A program made the position numbers and the translations under genes. Of a DNA stretch of 29,186 nucleotides, positions 15,060-22,451 are shown piece after piece. Under the pieces are notes generated by a model, which did no database searches, was not told the origin of the DNA, and worked only from the letters and a program-made list of their open reading frames with translations. Origin of the DNA: JAVWGW01 sp036655915 (GTDB taxonomy: Bacteria > Actinomycetota > Coriobacteriia > Coriobacteriales > Eggerthellaceae); contig JAVVPE010000018.1 of NCBI GenBank assembly GCA_036655915.1, positions 1 to 29,186 of the forward strand. The letters run 5' to 3'. Position 1 is the stretch's first letter; each line of letters opens with the position of its first letter.

Positions 15060-15566
15060 GTGGCGCGAAACGACAGAATAATCCTTGGCATCGATCCGGG
15101 CCTGGCCAACACCGGCTGGGGCATTGTGCACCAGCAGGGAAGTGCGCTTTCCTGCGTGGCGTACGGCTGCATTTCCAGCGCGGCGCAAACCGATTTGTCC
15201 CTGCGTCTGTGTAAGGTGTATGACCAGGTGGAAGCCGTAATAGATCGCTTTCAGCCCACCTGTGTTGGCATCGAAACCATCTGGTTTGGGTCCAACATCA
15301 GCGCAGCCTTTGCTACGGGGCAGGCGCGCGGGGCGGCCCTGGTGGCTTGCGCCCAGCACGGGCTTGTCGTGGGCGAATTCACGCCGCGGCAAATAAAGCT
15401 GGCGGTGGTGGGCACGGGCACTGCCGAAAAGGAACAGGTGCAATATATGGTGGGCAAGCTGCTTGCGCTTGCTACGCCCCCGCACCCCGATCACGCGGCG
15501 GATGCCTTGGCGGCCGCCATCTGTTTTACCACCCACGAAGGCCTCGTTTCGGCCGCTCAAAGATAG
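15060..15566 (+). CDS. ruvC: Holliday junction resolvase RuvC
   Basis: RuvC cuts Holliday junctions that RuvAB has migrated. The 168-residue length is normal. The four metal-binding acidic/His positions are visible: Asp12 in GIDPG, Glu72 in GIET, His145 and Asp148 in DHAADALAAAIC, as in the Thermus-type enzyme with His. The start is GTG 15060 after GAAGGA. The gene opens a ruvC-ruvA-ruvB run with gaps of 9 bases and 0 bases, so the three are one operon, probably controlled by the SOS box just upstream. Confidence 0.96.
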   Translation: MARNDRIILGIDPGLANTGWGIVHQQGSALSCVAYGCISSAAQTDLSLRLCKVYDQVEAVIDRFQPTCVGIETIWFGSNISAAFATGQARGAALVACAQHGLVVGEFTPRQIKLAVVGTGTAEKEQVQYMVGKLLALATPPHPDHAADALAAAICFTTHEGLVSAAQR

Positions 15567-15575
15567 GTTGTGTGT

Positions 15576-16160
15576 ATGATTGCTTTTCTTAAAGGTGTTC
15601 TCGCTGGCAAAACAGCCGATACTGCCTATGTTGAAGTGGGTGGCGTGGGTTACGCCGTGGGCATGTCGTCGGGCGCTTTGGCGCGCTTGCCCGAAACGGG
15701 CCAGCCGGTGTTGGTGTATACGCATTTGCAGGTACGCGAAGATGCTCTGGCCTTATTTGGCTTTTTAAGCTTGCAAGAAAAGGCTGTGTTTGAACGCTTG
15801 ACCAGCGTTTCAGGGGTGGGCCCCAAAGCGGCCTTGGGCGCGCTTTCCGTGTTTTCGCCCGAAGAAGTGGTGGCTGCTATTACGGCGCAAGATGTGGCGG
15901 CGGTATCACGCATTCCCGGGGTGGGCAAAAAGATTGCTTCGCGCATAATCCTGGAATTAAAGGGCACCCTTGATGCGGAAATCCCTGGCCAAACATCCGC
16001 CTTTGCTACGGCTGCGGCGGCCAACTTCCAGGGTGCGCGCGATGCCCTGCTTTCCATGGGGTTCACCACTGCAGAAGCCGATCTTGCGCTTAAAGATGCT
16101 CCCGCATCGGCAACCGAGGCTATCCTGCTACAATATGCCCTAAAACGATTGGGAGATTAA
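15576..16160 (+). CDS. ruvA: Holliday junction DNA helicase subunit RuvA
   Basis: RuvA binds the four-way junction and loads the RuvB motor. The 194-residue protein has an N-terminal OB-fold (about 1-62), two helix-hairpin-helix motifs at LTSVSGVGPKAAL (about 75) and ISRIPGVGKK-like VSRIPGVGKKIASRIILEL (about 110), and a C-terminal RuvB-contacting domain ending in LLQYALKRLGD. The start is taken at ATG 15576 with AGG about eight bases before; an in-frame GTG at 15570 would add two residues. The stop directly abuts the ruvB GTG, which suggests coupled translation. Confidence 0.95.
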   Translation: MIAFLKGVLAGKTADTAYVEVGGVGYAVGMSSGALARLPETGQPVLVYTHLQVREDALALFGFLSLQEKAVFERLTSVSGVGPKAALGALSVFSPEEVVAAITAQDVAAVSRIPGVGKKIASRIILELKGTLDAEIPGQTSAFATAAAANFQGARDALLSMGFTTAEADLALKDAPASATEAILLQYALKRLGD

Positions 16161-17231
16161 GTGGGGCACTCTAAGGAAATCGAAGGCTTGGTGTTTGAAG
16201 CGGGCACGTCCGCGCCTGTGCCTGCGCGCGCCCGCACCCTTAGCACCGAACTGGTCGAAGACGATTTGGTGTTTGACCGCAACCTGCGGCCAAAAAAGCT
16301 TGAAGATTATCTGGGGCAAACAAAAATCAAGGAAAGTCTTTCCATTCTTATCGAAGCGGCGCAGGGTCGCGATGAAGCGATCGATCACATTTTGTTTTCG
16401 GGGCCTCCCGGCTTGGGTAAAACCACGCTGGCTACGGTGGTGGCAAACGAACTGGGCTCCAACATAAAAACCACCAGCGGTCCGGCCATCGAACGCACGG
16501 GTGATTTGGCGGCAATACTCACCAACCTTGAAGAAGGCGACGTTTTATTTATCGATGAAATCCATCGCCTCAACCGCATGGTGGAAGAAGTGCTCTATCC
16601 CGCACTGGAAGATTTTGCGTTAGATATTGTGGTGGGAAAAGGCCCTGCTGCGCGTTCCATCCGCCTTGATCTGCCCCGCTTTACCCTTGTTGGTGCCACA
16701 ACGCGCACGGGTCTTCTTACCGGTCCTTTGCGCGACCGCTTTGGCATCGCGTTTCGCTTAGATTATTATTCCCCGGAAGAATTGGCCGATATCGTGGTGC
16801 GCTCTGCCACTATTTTGGATGTGGAAGTGGACCGCGAAGGCGCCCTTGAAATTGCGCGGCGCTCACGCGGAACGCCGCGCTTGGCAAACCGCCTGCTCAA
16901 ACGCGTGCGCGATTGGGCGCAGGTAAAACAGGCGGGTGCCATCAACGAAGATTGCGCCGCGGCAGCTCTCAGCTTTTTTGAAGTGGATAATTTGGGTTTG
17001 GATGCGATAGATAACCGGCTGCTTGAACTTTTGGTTGTGCAGTTTTCGGGCAAACCCGTGGGGCTTTCCACGCTGGCATCTGCGCTTTCAGAAGATACCG
17101 AAACGGTGGAAGATGTGTACGAGCCCTATTTAATGCAGCAAGGCTTGATGGTGCGCACGCCCAAAGGGCGCCAGGCCACCGGTCGCGCCTACGAACACTT
17201 GGGCGTAACACCGCCTGCCGTTGGCCTATAA
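16161..17231 (+). CDS. ruvB: Holliday junction branch migration ATPase RuvB
   Basis: RuvB is the hexameric AAA+ motor for branch migration. The 356 residues include Walker A GPPGLGKTT at 81-89, Walker B LFIDEIHR at 129-136, sensor region GATTRTGLLTGPLRDRFGI, the arginine-finger and sensor-2 segment SRGTPRLANRLLKRVRD, and a winged-helix C-terminus with GLMVRTPKGRQATGRAYEHLG. GTG 16161 begins right after the ruvA stop; GGGAG lies within the end of ruvA. The first 35 residues before the conserved LRPKKLEDYLGQ are slightly longer than in E. coli RuvB. Confidence 0.97.
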   Translation: MGHSKEIEGLVFEAGTSAPVPARARTLSTELVEDDLVFDRNLRPKKLEDYLGQTKIKESLSILIEAAQGRDEAIDHILFSGPPGLGKTTLATVVANELGSNIKTTSGPAIERTGDLAAILTNLEEGDVLFIDEIHRLNRMVEEVLYPALEDFALDIVVGKGPAARSIRLDLPRFTLVGATTRTGLLTGPLRDRFGIAFRLDYYSPEELADIVVRSATILDVEVDREGALEIARRSRGTPRLANRLLKRVRDWAQVKQAGAINEDCAAAALSFFEVDNLGLDAIDNRLLELLVVQFSGKPVGLSTLASALSEDTETVEDVYEPYLMQQGLMVRTPKGRQATGRAYEHLGVTPPAVGL

Positions 17232-17256
17232 CTTTTAAGGAAGATGAGGAAGCACT

Positions 17257-17667
17257 ATGTTTGAACAGGATTACCTTATGCGTATGTTTGCGCAGTTTAT
17301 GGCTGCTATTCGCAAAAGCATCAAGAAGGCGCGCGACGAAAAAGACCCCGAAGCTGCCGCCGAACTTTTGGAAGTCGCTATTGGTAACGCGACAGAAATA
17401 GATGGCGGCGTGCTGCTTTCTTTGGCGCCCGAATCCATCGCAGGCGTTTTGCAGGTGTCGGGCACCGATCCGCGCGTGGCCGAATATCTGGTGCGTTCCC
17501 TGCTGCTTGAAGCGGATTATCTGCGCGAAGCCAACCAGCCCGAAAAAGCCACGCTGCGCGCAGCACAAGCGCAAGCCCTTGCTGCCGCCTACGGCCTTGT
17601 TGCCGATGAGGCTCTTATCAGCCCCGAAGAACTCGATGCCCTCTTTGAAGAAACCCTCAAAAAATAG
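17257..17667 (+). CDS. DUF6483-like small helical protein
   Basis: This 136-residue, acidic, mostly helical protein has no catalytic motif that can be recognised. It begins MFEQDYLMRMFAQFMAAIRK and contains a central SLAPESIAGVLQVSGTDPRV and a later LVRSLLLEADYL, a pattern remembered for the DUF6483 family of Firmicutes and Actinobacteria; this assignment is from memory. It has no signal peptide or membrane helix. AAGGAAGATGAGG precedes the ATG, and the gene lies 25 bases after ruvB, so it is probably the last gene of the ruv operon. Its function is unknown. Confidence 0.75.
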   Translation: MFEQDYLMRMFAQFMAAIRKSIKKARDEKDPEAAAELLEVAIGNATEIDGGVLLSLAPESIAGVLQVSGTDPRVAEYLVRSLLLEADYLREANQPEKATLRAAQAQALAAAYGLVADEALISPEELDALFEETLKK

Positions 17668-17690
17668 GCAGGGTGCCCCTGGGGTGCCTA
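17665..17690 (+). other. Hairpin after the DUF6483-like gene
   Basis: TAGGCA (17665-17670, overlapping the stop) pairs with TGCCTA (17685-17690), and an inner CCCC/GGGG can add pairs. The T tract of an intrinsic terminator is missing, so termination efficiency is uncertain. It may still end the ruv operon. Confidence 0.45.
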
Positions 17691-17713
17691 TACTGCGGGG
17701 ATAGTGTGCGTTA

Positions 17714-17744
17714 TTGATGCAGGGCTTATCGTGTCGGGTACAAT
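17714..17744 (+). promoter_or_regulatory. Promoter giving a near-leaderless symporter mRNA
   Basis: TTGATG (17714-17719) and TACAAT (17739-17744) are 19 bases apart, a little wide. The -10 box ends only 9 bases before the ATG at 17754, so a normal start site would fall about three bases upstream of the ATG. No Shine-Dalgarno sequence is present, consistent with leaderless translation, which is common in Actinobacteria. Confidence 0.55.
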
Positions 17745-17753
17745 GATTCGCCT

Positions 17754-19175
17754 ATGATTGAAATTCTTAACACAATTGATGGCTTCGTGTGGGGCCCGGC
17801 TATGATAGCCCTGCTTTTGGGAAGCCACATTTTCCTTACCTTCAAAACGGGGTTTATTCAGCGCAAGCTGCCGGCAGCTATCAAAATGTCCTTGGCTAAA
17901 GAAACGGATGCCGAAGGCGATATTACGCATTTTGGCGCGCTGACCACCGCCCTTGCGGCAACCATCGGCACCGGTTCTATCGTGGGTGTAGCCACAGCCA
18001 TTATCGCTGGCGGCCCGGGTGCCGTGTTATGGATGTGGCTTACGGGCGTGTTCGGCATCGCTACGAAGTATTCCGAAGTGTATGCCGCGGTTAAGTATCG
18101 CGTAAAAGATCACAAGGGCGAAATGCTGGGCGGCGCCATGTTTGTGTGGGAACGCGCTTTTTCCAAAGGGGGCAAAACTCCCTGGTGGGCACGTGTGGGA
18201 GCCATCGCCTTTGCGCTGTTTGCCGCCATAGCGGCCATCGGCACGGGGTCGGCCGTGCAGGCAAGCGCCATGACGGGCATCATCACTTCCAACGCCGAAA
18301 GTGTGCCCGCGTGGATTATCGGCGTGGTTATCGTGGTGTTGGTTTCGGTCGTTATCTTCGGCGGCGTGGAATCCATTTCGCGCGTGTGTGAAAAAATCGT
18401 GCCGCTGATGGCCATTGGCTATGCGGGCGGCTGCCTTATTATTTTGGCCATGAATGGTCCTTACCTGTTGCCCGCGCTGCAAACGGTGTTTGAAAGCGCC
18501 TTCACGGCGAAGGCTGCCTTTGGTGGGGCTGTGGGGTCGGGCATTATGGTGGCGCTGCAATTTGGTTGCGCGCGCGGGCTGTTTTCCAACGAATCCGGCC
18601 TGGGTTCCGCACCGATTGTTGCGGCGGCTGCTATCACAAAAAACCCTGCTCAGCAAGCGCTTGTGGCTATGACGGGCACCTTTTGGTCCACGGTTGTCAT
18701 CTGTGCGCTTACCGGCATAGTGCTGGTGTCCACCATGCTTGCCTACCCCGATATTCAAGCGACGATTTTAGCTGACCCTGCGGTGTTTTCCGGCGCGCAG
18801 CTTTCCAGTTTGGCCTTCGCTAAAATACCGCTTATCGGCACGCCGGTATTGGTGCTAGGCATGATTGCTTTTTCGTATTCCACCATTTTAGGCTGGTCGT
18901 ATTACGGCAGCCGCTGCGTCACCTATCTGTTTGGCAAGCGCGCCATCCGCCCCTATCAGGTGTTGTATGTGGCCGTTGCCTTTTTGGGTGCCATCGGCGT
19001 GGGCGATATGGTGTGGCTAATATCTGATATTGGCAACGCGCTTATGGCCATCCCCAACATCATCGTGGTGCTGGCGCTTTCGGGCATGATCGCCCGCGAA
19101 ACGCGCCACTACGTTTACGAAGGCCACCTGGAAGAACACGACACCACACCCATCCCCGTGATCGAGGGCAAGTAA
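17754..19175 (+). CDS. Sodium:alanine/glycine symporter, AGCS family (copy 1)
   Basis: The 473-residue inner-membrane protein is predicted to import alanine, glycine or a related amino acid with sodium. It begins with the family-like FVWGPAMIALLLGSH and has TTALAATIGTGSIVGVATAIIAGGPGAVLWMW at about 62-93, the sodium/substrate region of AGCS proteins, and GCARGLFSNESGLGSAPI near 276-293. About ten to eleven hydrophobic segments are seen. The next gene is a close paralogue of the same length, so this is a tandem duplication. The start at ATG 17754 has no ribosome site. The exact substrate cannot be read from the sequence. Confidence 0.93.
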   Translation: MIEILNTIDGFVWGPAMIALLLGSHIFLTFKTGFIQRKLPAAIKMSLAKETDAEGDITHFGALTTALAATIGTGSIVGVATAIIAGGPGAVLWMWLTGVFGIATKYSEVYAAVKYRVKDHKGEMLGGAMFVWERAFSKGGKTPWWARVGAIAFALFAAIAAIGTGSAVQASAMTGIITSNAESVPAWIIGVVIVVLVSVVIFGGVESISRVCEKIVPLMAIGYAGGCLIILAMNGPYLLPALQTVFESAFTAKAAFGGAVGSGIMVALQFGCARGLFSNESGLGSAPIVAAAAITKNPAQQALVAMTGTFWSTVVICALTGIVLVSTMLAYPDIQATILADPAVFSGAQLSSLAFAKIPLIGTPVLVLGMIAFSYSTILGWSYYGSRCVTYLFGKRAIRPYQVLYVAVAFLGAIGVGDMVWLISDIGNALMAIPNIIVVLALSGMIARETRHYVYEGHLEEHDTTPIPVIEGK

Positions 19176-19262
19176 GCACTCGGGCGCAGGAGCCAAGGTT
19201 CACCGCGGTTCCGCTCACGGGAAAATACTGTCTTAGCGTGCGCAACGCAGCGTTTGTGCCCT

Positions 19263-19410
19263 TATAATCCGATGAGTACTTTAGTAGAGAAAAGTGCTCA
19301 TGCCGAAAAGGCCTCATGTTCCCGTTGCAGCCGGTATTGTTGGTGGGGCGCACGCGCAGTCTTTTTCGGCATCGGCTCTTTTCGCATTTCTTGCACGACC
19401 TGCGCGCGTG
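19263..19410 (+). promoter_or_regulatory. Promoter -10 and structured leader of the second symporter
   Basis: The 253-base gap 19176-19428 holds a perfect -10 box TATAAT (19263-19268) without a clear -35. It is followed by GAGTACTTT (19274-19282) pairing with AAAGTGCTC (19291-19299). Next, ATGCCGAAAAG (19300-19310) pairs with CTTTTTCGGCAT (19361-19372) around a 50-base loop. Inside that loop CACGCGCAG (19351-19359) can pair with CTGCGCGCGTG (19400-19410), which ends just before the ribosome site. The alternative or pseudoknotted pairing looks like a regulatory leader. The conserved cores of glycine riboswitches were looked for and not found. Confidence 0.5.
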
Positions 19411-19428
19411 TAAAAGAAGGGGGACGAC

Positions 19429-20847
19429 GTGGATATTGTAGGCATGATTAACGCGGTCGACAGCTTTGTGTGGGGTGTGCCCATGATTGTGCTGCTGTTG
19501 GGCTCGCATCTGTATCTAACCATCAGAACTGGCGTGATTCAGCGTAAGTTGCCGGCAGCCATCAGGCTTTCTGTGGCAAAAGATCCCGATGCCGAAGGCG
19601 ATATTAGCCAGTTTGGCGCGCTGACCACGGCGCTTTCGGCCACGATTGGCACGGGTAATATCGTGGGCGTGGCAACGGCTATTTTGGCGGGCGGCCCGGG
19701 TGCCGTGCTGTGGATGTGGCTTACCGGCGTGTTTGGCATTGCCACCAAGTATTCCGAAACCTATGCAGCCGTTAAATATCGCGTGAAGGATCACAAGGGC
19801 AACATGCTCGGCGGCGCCATGTATGCGTGGCGGCGCGCCTTCACCCGCGCAGATGGATCGATTCCCTGGTGGGCGCTTGTCGGCGCAGCGGCGTTTGCGC
19901 TGTTTGCCACCATCGCTTCGTTTGGCATTGGGTCGGCGGTGCAGTCAAGCGCCATGACCGATGTTATCGAATCCAACTTCCCCGGCATTCCGGCCTGGGG
20001 CATCGGCTTGGCTATCGTGATTTTGGTTTCGCTCGTCATTTTTGGTGGCATCAACGTTATTTCAAAGGTGTGCGAAAAACTCGTGCCGTTTATGGCCATC
20101 GCCTACGCGTGGGGCTGTATCGTTATTATAGGTATGAACTGGGAATTTGTGTGGCCTGCCATTCAGCTTATCTTTGAATGCGCCTTCACGCCGAAGGCAG
20201 CTTTTGGCGGTGCCGTAGGGTCGGGGTTGATGATGGCGCTGCAGTTTGGCTGCGCCCGCGGCCTATTTTCCAACGAATCCGGCTTGGGGTCGGCGCCCAT
20301 CGTGGCTTCTGCGGCGGCTACGCGCAATCCGGCGCGCCAGGCTCTTGTTTCTATGACGGGCACGTTTTGGGATACGGTTATCATCTGTGCGCTTACGGGC
20401 ATCGTGTTGGTGTCCACCATGTTGGCCAACCCGGGCATCATGGAAGGCGGCACCATTACGGCCGGCGCCGATTTAACCAGCGCAGCCTTTGCGTCGATTC
20501 CCTTCATTGGCACTCCGGTGCTGGTCATCGGCATGGTGCTGTTTAGTTATTCCACCATTTTGGGCTGGTCGTATTACGGCAACCGCTGTGTTACCTATCT
20601 GTTTGGCAAGCGCGCCATCCGCCCTTATCAGGTGCTGTATGTGGCTGTCGCGTTTTTGGGTGCCATCGGTGTGGGCGACATTGTGTGGACTATTTCCGAC
20701 ATCACCAACGCGCTTATGGCCGTGCCCAACATCATTGTGGTTTTGGCGCTTTCGGGCATGATTGCGCGCGAAACAAAGCACTATGTATGGGAAGATAATC
20801 TGGACGAAAAAGACGCTGCGGTTATACCGGTGCTAGAAAAGAAATAA
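19429..20847 (+). CDS. Sodium:alanine/glycine symporter, AGCS family (copy 2)
   Basis: This 472-residue paralogue matches copy 1 along its whole length. The blocks TTALSATIGTGNIVGVATAILAGGPGAVLWMW and GCARGLFSNESGLGSAPIV are nearly the same, and the C-terminal third is also almost unchanged at the DNA level. Differences cluster in loop segments and around the helices after residue 140, so substrate range could differ. GTG 19429 is preceded by AGAAGGGGGAC, a good ribosome site, unlike copy 1. The gene has its own -10 box and structured leader, so the two copies are probably expressed under different conditions. Confidence 0.93.
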   Translation: MDIVGMINAVDSFVWGVPMIVLLLGSHLYLTIRTGVIQRKLPAAIRLSVAKDPDAEGDISQFGALTTALSATIGTGNIVGVATAILAGGPGAVLWMWLTGVFGIATKYSETYAAVKYRVKDHKGNMLGGAMYAWRRAFTRADGSIPWWALVGAAAFALFATIASFGIGSAVQSSAMTDVIESNFPGIPAWGIGLAIVILVSLVIFGGINVISKVCEKLVPFMAIAYAWGCIVIIGMNWEFVWPAIQLIFECAFTPKAAFGGAVGSGLMMALQFGCARGLFSNESGLGSAPIVASAAATRNPARQALVSMTGTFWDTVIICALTGIVLVSTMLANPGIMEGGTITAGADLTSAAFASIPFIGTPVLVIGMVLFSYSTILGWSYYGNRCVTYLFGKRAIRPYQVLYVAVAFLGAIGVGDIVWTISDITNALMAVPNIIVVLALSGMIARETKHYVWEDNLDEKDAAVIPVLEKK

Positions 20848-20866
20848 GCAAACCGGGCAGTACACG

Positions 20867-20901
20867 GGCGTGGCTCCTGCGGTGATGTGCCAGGCCACGC
20901 C
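20867..20901 (+). other. Hairpin after symporter copy 2
   Basis: GGCGTGGC (20867-20874) pairs perfectly with GCCACGCC (20894-20901) over a 19-base loop. There is no T tract, and the pheS promoter begins seven bases later. It may insulate the symporter from the pheST transcript. Confidence 0.45.
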
Positions 20902-20907
20902 AGGCGG

Positions 20908-20936
20908 TTGTCGTGCGCGCCTTGATGCGCTACAAT
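20908..20936 (+). promoter_or_regulatory. Promoter of pheST
   Basis: TTGTCG (20908-20913) and TACAAT (20931-20936) are separated by 17 bases. The predicted start near 20943 lies at the front of the T-box leader, which supports the call. Confidence 0.72.
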
Positions 20937-20942
20937 CGCACA

Positions 20943-21218
20943 ACACATTTGAATAGTTTAACGCTATGACGAAGACAGCATCGCGACCCCGCAAGGCCAC
21001 CAGAGAAGGATTCCTTGGCTGAAAGAATCCGGCACTGCGCGCGATGATTCCCTTCACCAGCAGCATATTGAACGCACAGGCGCACGCGCGCCCCTTGTTA
21101 GTAGGTGTGCCGGGGGCTCCCGAAATAGAGCAACAAGAGTGGGCAGCAATGTCAACCGAGGTGGTACCGCGAGAGTCTTGTTCTCGTCCTTGGAAAAGGA
21201 TGGACAGGACTCTTTTTT
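20943..21218 (+). promoter_or_regulatory. T-box leader (tRNA-Phe sensing) of pheST
   Basis: The leader senses uncharged tRNA. The T-box sequence TGGTACCGCG (21162-21171) is exact and can pair with the tRNA acceptor end. The terminator follows: AGAGTC (21172-21177) pairs with GACTCT (21208-21213), with an inner TCCTT/AAGGA stem, and the T run ends at 21218. Stem I is seen from ATCGCG (20980-20985) to CGCGAT (21040-21045), with the distal stem GGATTC/GAATCC at 21008-21030. The likely specifier is TTC at 21048-21050; another TTC lies at 21053-21055. Both are phenylalanine codons, in agreement with the downstream genes. The 5' boundary is inferred from the promoter. Confidence 0.93.
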
Positions 21219-21238
21219 ATGGAGGAAAGGTGTCATAT

Positions 21239-22300
21239 ATGACGGTAGTAGATGAAATTGAGGCGCTGCAACAGCACACCTGCGCGCACATTGTGGCGGC
21301 AGCCACCACAGCCGAGCTTGAGGCCTTGCGCGTTGCCGTGCTGGGGAAAAAGGGCACGTTAACGGGATATTTGCGTTCGATGGGGCAGCTGCCCGCCGAT
21401 CAGCGTGCCGTGGTGGGCAAAACCGCCAACATCGTGCGCGCTGCGGTGGAAGGTGCACTTGAAGCGCGCCGCGCCGACCTAGCCGCCGCCGAGCTGTGCG
21501 CCAGCATGGATGCAAGTGCGGTGGATATCACTCTTCCGGGCCGCGCCCAGCAACTGGGTACCCGCCACCTGATCAACCGCATAACCGATGAAATAGCCGA
21601 AGTGTTTTTGGGGCTGGGTTACACCATCGCCACCGGTCCTGAAGTTGAAACCGATTATTACAACTTTGAAGCCCTAAATGCGCCGGCCGACCATCCTTCG
21701 CGCAGCATGCAAGATACCTTTTACGTGAAGGATTTTTCGGGCGACACCGCTGCGGTAAAGGGCGAATCCGATGTGCTTTTGCGCACGCAAACTTCCGGCG
21801 TGCAGGTGCATGTGATGGAAACTCAAAAACCACCCATCTACATTATCGCGCCGGGCAAAGTGTACCGACGCGATGTGGCCGACCCCAGCCATTTACCCCA
21901 GTTTACCCAGATAGAAGGCCTTGTTGTTGATAAGGGAATCACCTTTGGTGATTTGAAGGGTACGCTGGATTATTTCTGCAAGCAGATGTTTGGACCCGAT
22001 CGCAAAACACGCTTTCGCGCGCACTATTTCCCCTTTACCGAGCCTTCTGCGGAAGTGGATGTTTCCTGTGGCATTTGCCATGGCGAAGGGTGCCGCTTTT
22101 GCAAGGGGACCGGGTGGCTTGAAATTTTGGGCTGCGGCATGGTGGATCCCAACGTGTTTGGCTATGCGCACATCGACCCGGAAGTGTATTCCGGCTTTGC
22201 GTTTGGCCTGGGTGTAGAACGCGTGGCGTGCCTGAAGTATAACGTGCCCGATCTGCGGATGCTTGTTGAAGGCGACATGCGCTTTTTACGCCAATTTTAG
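21239..22300 (+). CDS. pheS: Phenylalanyl-tRNA synthetase alpha subunit
   Basis: PheS is the catalytic subunit that charges tRNA-Phe as an alpha2beta2 enzyme. The 353-residue protein has an N-terminal coiled-coil (about 1-90) and the class II core: motif 1 around residue 120, motif 2 with IAPGKVYRRDVADPSHLPQFTQIEGLV (about 212-238), and motif 3 FGLGVERVACLKYNVPDLR near the end. A Cys cluster, CGICHGEGCRFC near 285-296, precedes TGWLEILGCGMV; such a cluster is seen in many Clostridia and Actinobacteria PheS proteins. The start is ATG 21239 after GGAGGAAAGG; an upstream frame extension lies in the T-box leader and is not coding. Confidence 0.97.
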   Translation: MTVVDEIEALQQHTCAHIVAAATTAELEALRVAVLGKKGTLTGYLRSMGQLPADQRAVVGKTANIVRAAVEGALEARRADLAAAELCASMDASAVDITLPGRAQQLGTRHLINRITDEIAEVFLGLGYTIATGPEVETDYYNFEALNAPADHPSRSMQDTFYVKDFSGDTAAVKGESDVLLRTQTSGVQVHVMETQKPPIYIIAPGKVYRRDVADPSHLPQFTQIEGLVVDKGITFGDLKGTLDYFCKQMFGPDRKTRFRAHYFPFTEPSAEVDVSCGICHGEGCRFCKGTGWLEILGCGMVDPNVFGYAHIDPEVYSGFAFGLGVERVACLKYNVPDLRMLVEGDMRFLRQF

Positions 22301-22320
22301 AAGGCGAAGATAAACGCGAA

Positions 22321-22402
22321 GATACAACGCCCGCCAAAACGGCCGAGCGCTGAACTCACTTCGCTACGATACGCGCTCAACCGTTTTGGCGGGCGTTGTA
22401 TC
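22321..22402 (+). repeat. 82-bp near-perfect hairpin element between pheS and pheT
   Basis: A 22-base arm at 22321-22342 is exactly complementary to 22381-22402 (its centre reads CGCCCGCCAAAACGG against CCGTTTTGGCGGGCG). An inner GAGCGC (22345-22350) pairs with GCGCTC (22373-22378), leaving a CC/AA mismatch and a 22-base loop. The total stem is about 28 bp. Neither side has a T tract, so this is not a standard terminator. It resembles a palindromic repeat or small mobile element, but no second copy was noticed in this window. It may act as an mRNA processing or stability element. Confidence 0.9.
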
Positions 22403-22451
22403 CCTGGGGGTGCGTTGGAAGATAAGACATTACGCTAGATAGGACTTTATT

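Noticed and set aside
19274..19372. Glycine riboswitch before symporter copy 2
   Set aside because: The conserved aptamer core sequences were not found, although the position would suit it.
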